A stretch of 64,000 bases of DNA from NCBI GenBank assembly GCA_964521575.1, contig CAZFSR010000001.1:124001-188000 (forward strand), given 5' to 3'. Within the stretch, counting starts at the first letter, position 1, and the number at the start of each line of letters is the position of its first letter. Of the stretch, positions 49,508-56,783 are shown in pieces. Position numbers and translations under genes: made by a program. This DNA comes from 79-D21 sp964521575. GTDB lineage: Bacteria; Synergistota; Synergistia; Synergistales; 79-D21. A model generated the notes under the pieces. That model had not been told where the DNA came from and ran no database searches. It worked only from the letters and a program-made list of their open reading frames with translations.

Positions 49508-50381
49508 AGCTTCCGGGGCTTAGCAGGGGCTCGAGCCCTTCCATCACCTTTCGCAGGGTTTCCCCGAGGATCCCGAAGGGGATGCGGGACCGGGCGAGAT
49601 CCTCGACGACCCCGGGCAAAAACGGGATCTCGGCCAGCAGGGGCCATCCCTTTTCTCGGCACGCTTCCCGGATCGCTTCAGCCCCCTCCCGGGAAAGGTC
49701 AAAGCGGTTGAGGACAACGGCCATCGGCACCCGGAAACGGGCGGCCAGTTCCCCCAGGCGCTTCAGGTCGTGAAGACCGCTTTTGGAGGGCTCGGTCACG
49801 GCCAGCACCGCCGTGCATCCCGTCATGGCCGATATCGCGGGGCAGGCGATTCCAGGAGGGCCATCCACAAGGACCCAGGACAAATCCCTTTCCGAGGCCG
49901 TCTTTTTGGCCCTCTCCCGCAGGACCTGCACGAGCCGGCCGGAGTTCTCCCCGCCGGGAACCAGCCGGGCGTGCCAAAAGGGGCCGAATGCCGTTTCGCT
50001 TTCGAAAATGCGTCCCTGCACCGCGGGGGAGACCGAAAAGGCCTCCCTCGGGCACACGAGGGCACAGGCCCCGCAGCCTTCGCAGCGGCTTTCGTCCAGG
50101 ACGATTTTTTCCTCCCGCACCGAAAGCGCCCCAAAACGGCAGACCGGGACACAAATGCCGCAACCGTCGCAAGGAGGCCGATTCAGCCGCGCCTTGTCCC
50201 CTCCCATGAAGTCCTCCTCGGAACGGACATCCGGGGCGGCGAGGATCCACAGGTCCGGGACATCCACGTCGGCGTCGCAAAGGACGCAGCGGCCCGCCAG
50301 GATCTTGGCCAGGACGGAAGCCAGCGTGGTCTTACCGGTTCCGCCCTTTCCGCTCATGACCACGATTTCGCGGATCGTCAT
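49506..50381 (-). CDS. MinD/Mrp-type P-loop ATPase with ferredoxin insert (copy 1)
   Basis: The 291-residue product has a deviant Walker A SGKGGTGKT (residues 10-18), an inserted pair of [4Fe-4S] motifs (CDGCGICVPVC and CEGCGACALVC, about 70-110), then VDGPPGIACP (Walker B/switch) and VTEPSKSG. These ATPases with a ferredoxin insert assemble or transfer Fe-S or heterometal clusters. The ATG at 50381 is fixed by ATGA overlap with the upstream copy; the frame is open much further only because it shadows that gene. It ends the DUF5320 - NifX - ATPase - ATPase operon. Confidence 0.88.
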   Translation of the reverse strand: MTIREIVVMSGKGGTGKTTLASVLAKILAGRCVLCDADVDVPDLWILAAPDVRSEEDFMGGDKARLNRPPCDGCGICVPVCRFGALSVREEKIVLDESRCEGCGACALVCPREAFSVSPAVQGRIFESETAFGPFWHARLVPGGENSGRLVQVLRERAKKTASERDLSWVLVDGPPGIACPAISAMTGCTAVLAVTEPSKSGLHDLKRLGELAARFRVPMAVVLNRFDLSREGAEAIREACREKGWPLLAEIPFLPGVVEDLARSRIPFGILGETLRKVMEGLEPLLSPGS

Positions 50382-51238
50382 CTCGACACCCCCTCGGCCC
50401 ATTCCCATGCAGCCTTCGCCGCATCCTTCCAGGAAGGGTCCAGTTCCGTGGGGGGAATGCCCCTGGCGCACCCTTCCGCGACTTTTCTCGAGAAGCGAAG
50501 GCGCGCGAGGACCGGCAGGGTCCCCGTAACCCCTTCGAAGGGGAGCTCTTCTTCCAGGATTCCCGACCGGTTCACCACTAGGGCCGCCGGTTTCCCCATG
50601 TCGCGAAGGACCTGCGAGACCACCTCGGCGTCGGCCCTCCCGAAGGGCGTCGGCTCGGTCACCAGGATCACCGCGTCGGCTTCCCTCACGGCCGCCACCA
50701 TCGGGCAGGCCGCGCCGGGAGGGGAGTCGATGACGGTGTCCCCGTCTTCCGACAGGGCCGCCTGGATCGTCCGCTCGATGACTGGAACGGGGTTGGGGTT
50801 CCCCACCAGGAGCCGGCCCTCGACCAGGGTGATCCCGTCCCCGCCGCCGCGCCCGATGAAACCCACGGGCCTGTCGACCTCGTAAAGGGCCTTTTCGGGA
50901 CAGGCCATCACGCAGGCTCCGCAGGCGTGGCAGAGTTCGTTGAAAACCGGGGGCCTCTTGCCGAACGACAGGACCGCCCCGAAGCGGCAGACCCTGGCGC
51001 AGGTCCCGCACCGCGTGCATTTTTCCGCGTCCACGGCTGGAACGGGCAGGACGACGTTCATGGTCGCCAATACGGGTTCCCCGAGGAGGAAAGCCAGGTT
51101 CGGTTCCTCGACGTCCGCGTCCGCCGCCACCGAACCCGGTCTCGACAAGGCGAGGGAGGCCGAGAAAGAAGTCTTCCCCGTGCCCCCCTTGCCGCTGACA
51201 ACCGCGAGAACGACCCTTTTCCCGCCTAGTGGCTGCAC
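50378..51238 (-). CDS. MinD/Mrp-type P-loop ATPase with ferredoxin insert (copy 2)
   Basis: The 286-residue product is a paralogue of the next gene with VSGKGGTGKTSF near residue 12, CTRCGTCARVC and CHACGACVMAC, DSPPGAACP and VTEPTPFG. It most likely forms a heterodimer with copy 1, as these tandem pairs are conserved in anaerobes. I choose GTG 51238, six bases after a GGAGG and overlapping the NifX-type stop by 13 bases; the ATG further upstream lies well inside that gene. A role in Fe-S or Fe-Mo-type cofactor assembly is family inference. Confidence 0.87.
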   Translation of the reverse strand: MQPLGGKRVVLAVVSGKGGTGKTSFSASLALSRPGSVAADADVEEPNLAFLLGEPVLATMNVVLPVPAVDAEKCTRCGTCARVCRFGAVLSFGKRPPVFNELCHACGACVMACPEKALYEVDRPVGFIGRGGGDGITLVEGRLLVGNPNPVPVIERTIQAALSEDGDTVIDSPPGAACPMVAAVREADAVILVTEPTPFGRADAEVVSQVLRDMGKPAALVVNRSGILEEELPFEGVTGTLPVLARLRFSRKVAEGCARGIPPTELDPSWKDAAKAAWEWAEGVSR

Positions 51239-51600
51239 CCTCCGCCTCCGTGGCTGCATCCCGTTCCCGGGACATGGGTGCAAAGGCTTTCGCCGCCCTG
51301 CAACCGGCCTTCAAGGAAAGCCGCGAGCACCGCGTCCGCAGGGCCGGAGACCCCGACGCAGACCTGGATGCCCTGGGCCTGGAAAAGCGAAATCGCCCGT
51401 TCCCCCATCCCTCCTGCCAGGATGGCCTTCACCCCCAGGCCCGCAAGCCAGGCTGGAAGCCTCCCGGGTTCATGGCCGGGATTCTCGTGCGTTTCCGTCT
51501 TGACGATCTTTCCTTCTTCCGTGATGGCCAGCATGAACTCGGGCGCGTGGCCGAAATGGGCACAAACCTGTCCCATTTCCATGGGGATCGCGATTTTCAT
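51226..51600 (-). CDS. NifX/NifB-type dinitrogenase iron-molybdenum cofactor family protein
   Basis: The 124-residue product is of the NifX/NafY/NifB-C-terminal family with KIAIPMEMGQVCAHFGHAP (N-terminal strand and cluster-binding Cys/His) and AILAGGMGERAISLFQAQGI. The C-terminus carries CSHGGGGCSH, a Cys/His tail suited to metal binding. The family carries iron-sulfur-metal cofactors in the cytoplasm. No nitrogenase gene is in the window. It is 20 bases after the DUF5320 gene and overlaps the following ATPase gene. Confidence 0.88.
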   Translation of the reverse strand: MKIAIPMEMGQVCAHFGHAPEFMLAITEEGKIVKTETHENPGHEPGRLPAWLAGLGVKAILAGGMGERAISLFQAQGIQVCVGVSGPADAVLAAFLEGRLQGGESLCTHVPGTGCSHGGGGCSH

Positions 51601-51619
51601 TCTCCGTGTACCTCCCTGT

Positions 51620-51838
51620 TCATTCCTCTGATTTTTTCTGCTCTTCCCTTAGGCGAAGCACTTCTTCCTCTAATGCCGCTAGCCGGGCCAAAAGGCCTCC
51701 GGCCGGGCGTTGTTCATCCCAGCCCCGGCCCCGGAAACCGGCCCCGAAACCACGGCCGAAACCCCCGCCGCAGGGACCTCGTCCCCAGCCGGTACGGGGG
51801 CCTGCGCCACGCGGCCCGGTACGATCGAATCCAGGCAT
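51620..51838 (-). CDS. DUF5320 family small Gly/Arg-rich protein
   Basis: The 72-residue product starts MPGFDRTGPRGAGPRTG, the typical DUF5320 opening, continues with a long Gly/Arg/Phe stretch containing one Cys, and ends in a short coiled coil (LLARLAALEEEVLRLREEQ). Such proteins accompany NifX and the ferredoxin-type ATPases; function is unknown. AAGGAGGGG precedes the ATG at 51838. A Fur-box-like sequence lies just upstream (51857-51875). Confidence 0.83.
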   Translation of the reverse strand: MPGFDRTGPRGAGPRTGWGRGPCGGGFGRGFGAGFRGRGWDEQRPAGGLLARLAALEEEVLRLREEQKKSEE

Positions 51839-51856
51839 GGTGATCCCCTCCTTATT

Positions 51857-51875
51857 GATATTCATTATCATTATA
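51857..51875 (-). promoter_or_regulatory. Fur-box-like site 1
   Basis: On the minus strand TATAATGATAATGAATATC matches 16 of 19 positions of the Fur consensus GATAATGATAATCATTATC. It is 19 bases upstream of the DUF5320 start and would control the DUF5320 - NifX - ATPase operon. Confidence 0.65.
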
Positions 51876-51884
51876 CTCCCCTTG

Positions 51885-52502
51885 TCAAGAGGGAACCTCG
51901 GAGGGGCCTGCGCCTGCCTTCCGGCAGAGGACCCTTACCCTCCTTCCCATCGGCGTCATGCGAATGTCCACGAACCCCGCCTTTTCCAGCAGCCTTCCGA
52001 TTTCAGCCGGGGCGATGCCGTGCGCGGGGGAAACCGGTTCCATGAAGCACATCCCTCCGCCCGGCCCCAGCAGGCCGGCAAGCGCTTCAAGAGTTTCCAA
52101 CCGGGCTTCCGGCTCGATATCGTGAAGGACGTGGATGAAGACCACCAGGTCGAAGTTGCCCGTTAGATCCATGGAGCGGATATCGCCGTGGCGGACCTTG
52201 ACGTTGTCAAATCCCTCGAGCCTGCGCCTCGCCCGCTCCGCCATGAAGGAGGACGTGTCGACGCCGACGGCCTGCCCGCCCTTTTCCAGGGCCCGGGCCA
52301 GGTAAGCCAGGCAGACCCCGTTCCCGCAGCCCAGTTCGAGGACGCGTTCCTTTCCCGACAGCCCGAGGCTTTCCACGAAAGGCCTGAACAAAAACGGCCC
52401 GGTCAACAGCGGCCGGATGACCGCCATCGCAAACCGGAAAAGCCAGGAGGGCTTGTCGAAATCCGGTTTCCTGAATTCCCGTGACTCGCCGGGTTCCTTC
52501 AT
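51885..52502 (-). CDS. Class I SAM-dependent methyltransferase
   Basis: The 205-residue product has the SAM-binding VLELGCGNGVCLAYLARAL (about residues 56-74), VGVDTSSFM and FDLVVFIHVLHDI. It probably methylates a small molecule. Its start at 52502 faces the radical SAM gene across a Fur-box-like site (52560-52578), so it may be iron-regulated. It ends just before Fur-box site 1. The substrate is unknown. Confidence 0.87.
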   Translation of the reverse strand: MKEPGESREFRKPDFDKPSWLFRFAMAVIRPLLTGPFLFRPFVESLGLSGKERVLELGCGNGVCLAYLARALEKGGQAVGVDTSSFMAERARRRLEGFDNVKVRHGDIRSMDLTGNFDLVVFIHVLHDIEPEARLETLEALAGLLGPGGGMCFMEPVSPAHGIAPAEIGRLLEKAGFVDIRMTPMGRRVRVLCRKAGAGPSEVPS

Positions 52503-52559
52503 GACCGTCTCCTTTCGGGTCTTCTCCCGGGATTTTGGACCGAACCCCTACCCCCGTAT

Positions 52560-52578
52560 TATAATGATAATGGTTTTC
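52560..52578 (+). promoter_or_regulatory. Fur-box-like site 2
   Basis: TATAATGATAATGGTTTTC matches 15 of 19 positions of the Fur consensus. It is 18 bases upstream of the GTG start of the radical SAM gene and 58 bases from the divergent methyltransferase start. Confidence 0.6.
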
Positions 52579-52595
52579 AATGGTGGTGATCGATC

Positions 52596-53549
52596 GTGCT
52601 GGCCTATGGACCCGTCCCTTCCCGGAGACTCGGACGAAGCCTGGGAATCAACAATATCCCCTTCAAGCACTGCTCCTATGCCTGTGTCTACTGCCAACTG
52701 GGTTATACCCTGGACCGCAGGCTGGCCAGGCGGGCCTTCTACGCCCCGGAGGAAATCCTCGAGGCCGTGGCGGAAAAGGTCGCCGCGGCGGCGGATAAAG
52801 GGGAACGAATCGACTACCTGACGTTCGTCCCCGACGGAGAGCCGACACTGGACATCAACCTGGGGAACACCGCCCGGATGCTGAGACGGTTCAAGATCCC
52901 GGTCGCCATCCTGACCAACGGATCGCTGCTCCAACGGGCCGACGTCAGGAAGGACCTGCAGGCCTTCGACTGGGTTTCCCTCAAGGTCGACGCGGCCACG
53001 GAAGAGTGCTGGAAAAAGGTGGACCGCCCCTCGCCTGAACTCGATTTCAGGGAACATCTCCAGGGGCTCTCCAGGTTCGGCAAGGTTTTCCGGAATCATC
53101 TCTGCACGGAAACCATGCTCATCGAGGGCTATAACGACACCCCGGCCGAATGGGAAAAAATCGGGCAAATCCTCGGGGAGCTCGACCCCCTGGTCGCCTA
53201 TATCGGGATCCCGACCCGTCCGCCCGCGCTGCCGGGAGTCCAGGGACCTCGAGAGGAAGTCCTGGCCGGGGCCTATGAAACGCTCTCCAGGTTTTGCCGG
53301 CGAGTCGAGCTTTTGACCGGATACGAGGGGGACGCCCTTTCGCGGACGGGGGATCCCCGCGTCGACCTGTGGTCCATCACGATGGTCCACCCCGTCAGGG
53401 AAGAAGCCGCGCTGAAATTTCTCTCGGTCCTCGGGAAACCGGGGGAGACCCTCTCGGAAATGGTGGAACAGGGGAAACTGAAAAGGGTCTTATGGAAAGG
53501 AATCGCCTATTACATCGGCAAGGCTCCGGGAACCTCAAGCGGAGCCTGA
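52596..53549 (+). CDS. Radical SAM protein
   Basis: The 317-residue product has the radical SAM CxxxCxxC motif at Cys26, Cys30 and Cys33 (HCSYACVYCQLG), then YLTFVPDGEPTLD with the GE motif for SAM. No additional cluster domain is obvious. The GTG start follows GGTGGTGA. It precedes a CGGC protein by 22 bases and is preceded by a Fur-box-like site. Proteins of this subgroup are often annotated as wyosine-like or elongator-type radical SAM; the reaction is unknown. Confidence 0.87.
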   Translation: MLAYGPVPSRRLGRSLGINNIPFKHCSYACVYCQLGYTLDRRLARRAFYAPEEILEAVAEKVAAAADKGERIDYLTFVPDGEPTLDINLGNTARMLRRFKIPVAILTNGSLLQRADVRKDLQAFDWVSLKVDAATEECWKKVDRPSPELDFREHLQGLSRFGKVFRNHLCTETMLIEGYNDTPAEWEKIGQILGELDPLVAYIGIPTRPPALPGVQGPREEVLAGAYETLSRFCRRVELLTGYEGDALSRTGDPRVDLWSITMVHPVREEAALKFLSVLGKPGETLSEMVEQGKLKRVLWKGIAYYIGKAPGTSSGA

Positions 53550-53571
53550 AGACCAGGCAGGGGGGAAAACG

Positions 53572-54021
53572 ATGGGGAATGAAACCGTGAAGATCGGGAT
53601 ATTCATCTGCAACCGGTACCACACGTGCGCCGGGGGAAAATGCCTCCGGGCCCTGAAAAACAGGGAGGGAGCCTTCAGCATCTACGAAGGGAAGGAAGTC
53701 GAGCTGGTGGGCTACACCACCTGCGACGGCTGCCCGGGGGGAAACATCGAATACGCCCCGGCCGAGATGAAGAAGAACGGCGCAACGGTGATCCACCTGG
53801 CGACCGGTATGGTCGTCGGGTACCCGCCCTGCCCGAGAATCGACTATTTCAGGCGCTTCATCCGGGAGAACTTCGATCTTCCCGTCGTCGTGGGAACCCA
53901 CCCCATCCCCGAAAAATACTACAGGATCCACACGGCCCTCGGGACCTGGGATTCCCCTCTCTGGCAGGAACTTATCCAGCCCACGCTGGCCACCCCGGAG
54001 ATCCGGCTGGCCTACAACTGA
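53572..54021 (+). CDS. CGGC domain protein
   Basis: The 149-residue product has the CGGC-domain cysteines CAGGKC (19-24) and CDGCPGGN (about 51-58), PPCPRI and GTHPIPEKYY. This family is a predicted metal- or cluster-binding protein found in anaerobes. It is in an operon with the radical SAM protein, behind a Fur-box-like site, and ends at a strong hairpin terminator. Possible roles are Fe-S trafficking or redox sensing. Confidence 0.85.
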   Translation: MGNETVKIGIFICNRYHTCAGGKCLRALKNREGAFSIYEGKEVELVGYTTCDGCPGGNIEYAPAEMKKNGATVIHLATGMVVGYPPCPRIDYFRRFIRENFDLPVVVGTHPIPEKYYRIHTALGTWDSPLWQELIQPTLATPEIRLAYN

Positions 54022-54037
54022 CCCTCCCGAAAATGAA

Positions 54038-54076
54038 GAAGTCCCCGGCACGGCCGTGCCGGGGACTTCGTTTTTT
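54038..54076. terminator. Intrinsic terminator between convergent genes
   Basis: A 14-bp stem GAAGTCCCCGGCAC and complement with a GGCC loop is followed by six T on the plus strand. It separates the CGGC gene from the Mrp gene. Confidence 0.85.
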
Positions 54077-54082
54077 CGTCTC

Positions 54083-54928
54083 CTAGGCGGAGATGTTGTC
54101 TTCCACCGCGCAGAAGGCCTCGACCAGGGGATCGAGGATGTCCGGGTTGTCGTATTCCTCGAGCCGGCCCTTGTCCCCCAGCCGGGAAATGAAGGCGTCC
54201 ATGGGCAGGCTCGCCAGTTTCGCGACGGACCACTTCTCGGAAAGGCGGTCGACGCGGCTCGGGCCGAAGAGGTCCCAGCGCTCCCCGCAGTGGGGGCAGA
54301 CCGCGTAGGCCATGTTCTCCACCAGGCCCAGGATCGGGATGTCCATCATTTTTGCCATGTTCATCGCCTTTTCAACCACCATGTTGGCCAGTTCCTGGGG
54401 AGACGTCACGATGACCATACCGTCCAGCGGCAGGCTCTGCATGACCGTCAGGGGAGCGTCCGACGTCCCCGGGGGCAGGTCCACGACGAGGGTGTCCAGT
54501 TCGCCCCAGAAAACCTCTTCATAGAACTGCTTCACGGTGTTCCCGATGATCGGCCCTCTCCAGACGACCGGCTTGGTCACGTCATCGAGCAGCAGGTTGA
54601 TGGACATGACGGATATGCCGAGGCTGGGGGACTTGGGCGGGACGATCCCCAGGGGCGAACCCTCGGGAAGGGAGCGCACCCCCAGCAGCTTGGGGATGGA
54701 CGGTCCCGTGATGTCGGCGTCCAGGACCCCGACCTTCAGTCCCTTCCGGGCCAGCCCGATTGCCAACAGCGCGGAAACGGAACTCTTTCCCACTCCACCC
54801 TTTCCGCTTCCCACGGCCACGATCCTCCGGATCCGGCCCTTTTCGCTTTTCGGGGGAAGCCCGCAGGTTTCGGGCGTCGAATTGCAGGTCCCCTTCTGCA
54901 AGCAGCTTTCACACGCTTGATCAGACAC
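54083..54928 (-). CDS. Mrp/NBP35-family Fe-S cluster carrier ATPase
   Basis: The 281-residue product has an N-terminal CESCLQKGTC region with Cys for a cluster, Walker A SGKGGVGKSS, VVDLPPGTSDAPLT and VENMAYAVCPHCGE, whose CxxC bridges the cluster at the dimer interface. It is the standard ApbC/Mrp carrier of [4Fe-4S] clusters. It lies downstream of a NifX-type protein on the same strand; these are commonly paired. Confidence 0.92.
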   Translation of the reverse strand: MSDQACESCLQKGTCNSTPETCGLPPKSEKGRIRRIVAVGSGKGGVGKSSVSALLAIGLARKGLKVGVLDADITGPSIPKLLGVRSLPEGSPLGIVPPKSPSLGISVMSINLLLDDVTKPVVWRGPIIGNTVKQFYEEVFWGELDTLVVDLPPGTSDAPLTVMQSLPLDGMVIVTSPQELANMVVEKAMNMAKMMDIPILGLVENMAYAVCPHCGERWDLFGPSRVDRLSEKWSVAKLASLPMDAFISRLGDKGRLEEYDNPDILDPLVEAFCAVEDNISA

Positions 54929-54983
54929 GATTGATGTCTCCTTTCACTAAAATGATTCGCTCAGACTCGAGATTTCCCGGCTT

Positions 54984-55310
54984 TCAGCCAAGCGGCCTTG
55001 CCTTTCCCGAAATGAAATCCGCGACACAGCCCTCGGCCGTCGCGTTCTCCGAAGCGTAGGCCTTCATTTCGGCGGCCGCGAGGGCGGAAACGGCGTTCGG
55101 CCCCAGCCTCGGGGCCATCACGACGCTGACCCCCTTGCGAACGAGCAGCCCCACCGCGGCCGCCGCCGCACCATGCTCCCCCGCGGTCATGCCGACAGCC
55201 TCCAGGAAATGACCTTCCCCGTCAAAAACCAGAAACCACGGCGCCCTGGCAAAACGGTCAGCCGGTTTCGACTGCGGAACCTGTCCTTCCGCAGCAACAG
55301 CGATTTTCAT
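54984..55310 (-). CDS. NifX-type dinitrogenase iron-molybdenum cofactor family protein (second)
   Basis: The 108-residue product has MKIAVAAEG, FARAPWFLVFD and VVMAPRLGPNAVSALAA, the NifX-like fold, with a single Cys in the second half. It probably carries an Fe-S or heterometal cofactor. The start is fixed at the ATG at 55310 after GGGGGGTGCC. A Fur-box-like site lies 24 bases upstream. It is followed by the Mrp gene and preceded by the MOSC-Fur fusion gene. Confidence 0.85.
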   Translation of the reverse strand: MKIAVAAEGQVPQSKPADRFARAPWFLVFDGEGHFLEAVGMTAGEHGAAAAAVGLLVRKGVSVVMAPRLGPNAVSALAAAEMKAYASENATAEGCVADFISGKARPLG

Positions 55311-55333
55311 TCCGGCACCCCCCCTATAGACTT

Positions 55334-55352
55334 GAAACTCATTATCAATAAC
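55334..55352 (-). promoter_or_regulatory. Fur-box-like site 3
   Basis: On the minus strand GTTATTGATAATGAGTTTC matches 14 of 19 positions of the Fur consensus, between the MOSC-Fur gene and the NifX-type gene. It is the weakest of the three sites. Confidence 0.5.
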
Positions 55353-55413
55353 TGGGGGTATTGTAGACCTATGGGCAGGGGAGTCAAGTGCGACAACCTG
55401 GAAGGTAAGGGGC

Positions 55414-56364
55414 CTAGCGGTTCCAGCCCTGGCGGCGCCTCCCGCAGCAGGTTTCGTCCCTGGGGGTTTCCGCCGGGGTTTCTCCCTTTTCCCGGCATTC
55501 CGGGCAAATCCCGTAAACCTGGAAGGTCTGGTGCACAATATCGAATCCCGCTTCCTTCGCCCATTCCTCCACGATCTTCTGCTTGCCCGCCTCGTCCGCC
55601 AGGTGCGTCATGCGGCCGCAGGAGCGGCAAAGGACGTGGAAGTGCATCGGCCCCTGGGGAATATCGAAGCGCGAGAAGCCTTCCCCCTGGTCGAAAGAAT
55701 GGACGAGCCCGGTTTCCCCGAGAACGAGCAGGGTACGGTAGACGGTGGCAAAACCGATGGTCGGGTCCTTTGACTGGACCCGTTCCATGAGCTCCCTGGC
55801 ATTGAGGTGTTCCCCTTCGCTCTCGAGGAGGCTCTCGATGATCAGGCGGCGCTGCCCGGTTCTCCTGCATCCCCTCCTGCGGAGGGCCTCGAGGTATTCC
55901 TCCGCCCTTTGGCGGAGGTCCTTAGCCTCCGGGGCCCCTTCAAGGACGACCTCGTCGCCCGGGGAAACCCGCCCTCCCCTGTCGACAGAAAGAAAGTACC
56001 CCATCGAGGGAAGGAGGCACCATCCCCGGTAGTCGTAGGAATGAGGCTCTCCCGGCTTCTTGCCTTTCTCGACGACCACGAGCCGCACGTCGGGACCGAC
56101 CCCGAGCGCCTGCCCGGGGGCCAGCTCTTCGGGCAATCCTTCTATCACGAGGTTCTCGGCGAGGCTCCCCGGGGGGAAGGCGAATCCCGCCGTTTTCTCG
56201 GCCTCGCGGATGTCCTCGGATCGAAGCAGGCTGACCTGCCTGTCGGCAAAGCCAAAATGCGAATCGCCCTCGATGCCTTTCCCCTCGATGAAAAGGACCA
56301 CCGGGCGGGCTTCCTTGGGTTCCTGCCTCGTTCTGCTGGTACAGACCGCCGTGACCTTCGCCAT
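55414..56364 (-). CDS. MOSC domain - Fur-family regulator fusion
   Basis: The 316-residue product joins a MOSC domain (1-145), with GKGIEGDSHFG, DRQVSLL, and Cys116 in YRGWCLL at the position that in MOSC proteins can ligand molybdenum, to a complete Fur-family domain (158-300), with LRRRGCRRTGQR, a winged helix, and two zinc Cys pairs (246/249 and 287/290). The link is uninterrupted and both halves have normal length. I choose ATG 56364, six bases after GGTGAGG. MOSC domains bind Moco, so a molybdenum-cofactor- or metal-sensing regulator is possible. Three Fur-box-like sites are nearby. Confidence 0.83.
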   Translation of the reverse strand: MAKVTAVCTSRTRQEPKEARPVVLFIEGKGIEGDSHFGFADRQVSLLRSEDIREAEKTAGFAFPPGSLAENLVIEGLPEELAPGQALGVGPDVRLVVVEKGKKPGEPHSYDYRGWCLLPSMGYFLSVDRGGRVSPGDEVVLEGAPEAKDLRQRAEEYLEALRRRGCRRTGQRRLIIESLLESEGEHLNARELMERVQSKDPTIGFATVYRTLLVLGETGLVHSFDQGEGFSRFDIPQGPMHFHVLCRSCGRMTHLADEAGKQKIVEEWAKEAGFDIVHQTFQVYGICPECREKGETPAETPRDETCCGRRRQGWNR

Positions 56365-56477
56365 GTCCATCCTCACCTCTTCACCTTTCTTAACGGAACA
56401 GTCAGTAAGACTCCCGATTCCTTACGGGGCCGGACGATCCTAGAATGGTCCATGATCCATTATAGGAGGTGCATGAA

Positions 56478-56783
56478 ATGCGTAAAGCATGGCTTGTCCT
56501 GGGCCTCGCGGCCCTTTTGTCCATCGCGGTGCTTGGTTCGGTCGTTGCGGGGCCGGCCCTGGCGGCGGAAAAGCTCCTCGTCTGCGGTGTCTGCGACAAA
56601 TCCTTTTACGACACCGCCGTGAAAGTCGTCCAGGAAATGGGGCTGGCCGACAAGGTGACCGTCAGGAAGAGTTCCTGCCTGGGAGCCTGTTCCGAGCCCC
56701 CGGTCATCGAGTTCAGGGGAGAGGTTTACACGTCCATGACGGCGGAAAAGCTCAAGACGCTCCTGGCCAAGGCCTACTTCTGA
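56478..56783 (+). CDS. Exported [2Fe-2S] thioredoxin-like ferredoxin-type protein
   Basis: The 101-residue product has a signal peptide or anchor (residues 1-29), then VCGVCDKSF (Cys36, Cys39) and SSCLGACSEPPVIEF (Cys67, Cys71), the Cys pattern of thioredoxin-like [2Fe-2S] proteins related to NuoE and nitrate-reducer ferredoxins. Export of such a domain is unusual. GGAGG lies eight bases before the ATG at 56478. It converges on the PEP-synthase-like gene with a 10-base overlap. Redox partner unknown. Confidence 0.72.
   Translation: MRKAWLVLGLAALLSIAVLGSVVAGPALAAEKLLVCGVCDKSFYDTAVKVVQEMGLADKVTVRKSSCLGACSEPPVIEFRGEVYTSMTAEKLKTLLAKAYF

Noticed and set aside
50382..51314. Long N-terminal extension of the P-loop ATPase at 49506
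   Set aside because: The extension reads in another frame across the paralogous ATPase gene. The ATGA junction at 50378-50381 fixes the start.
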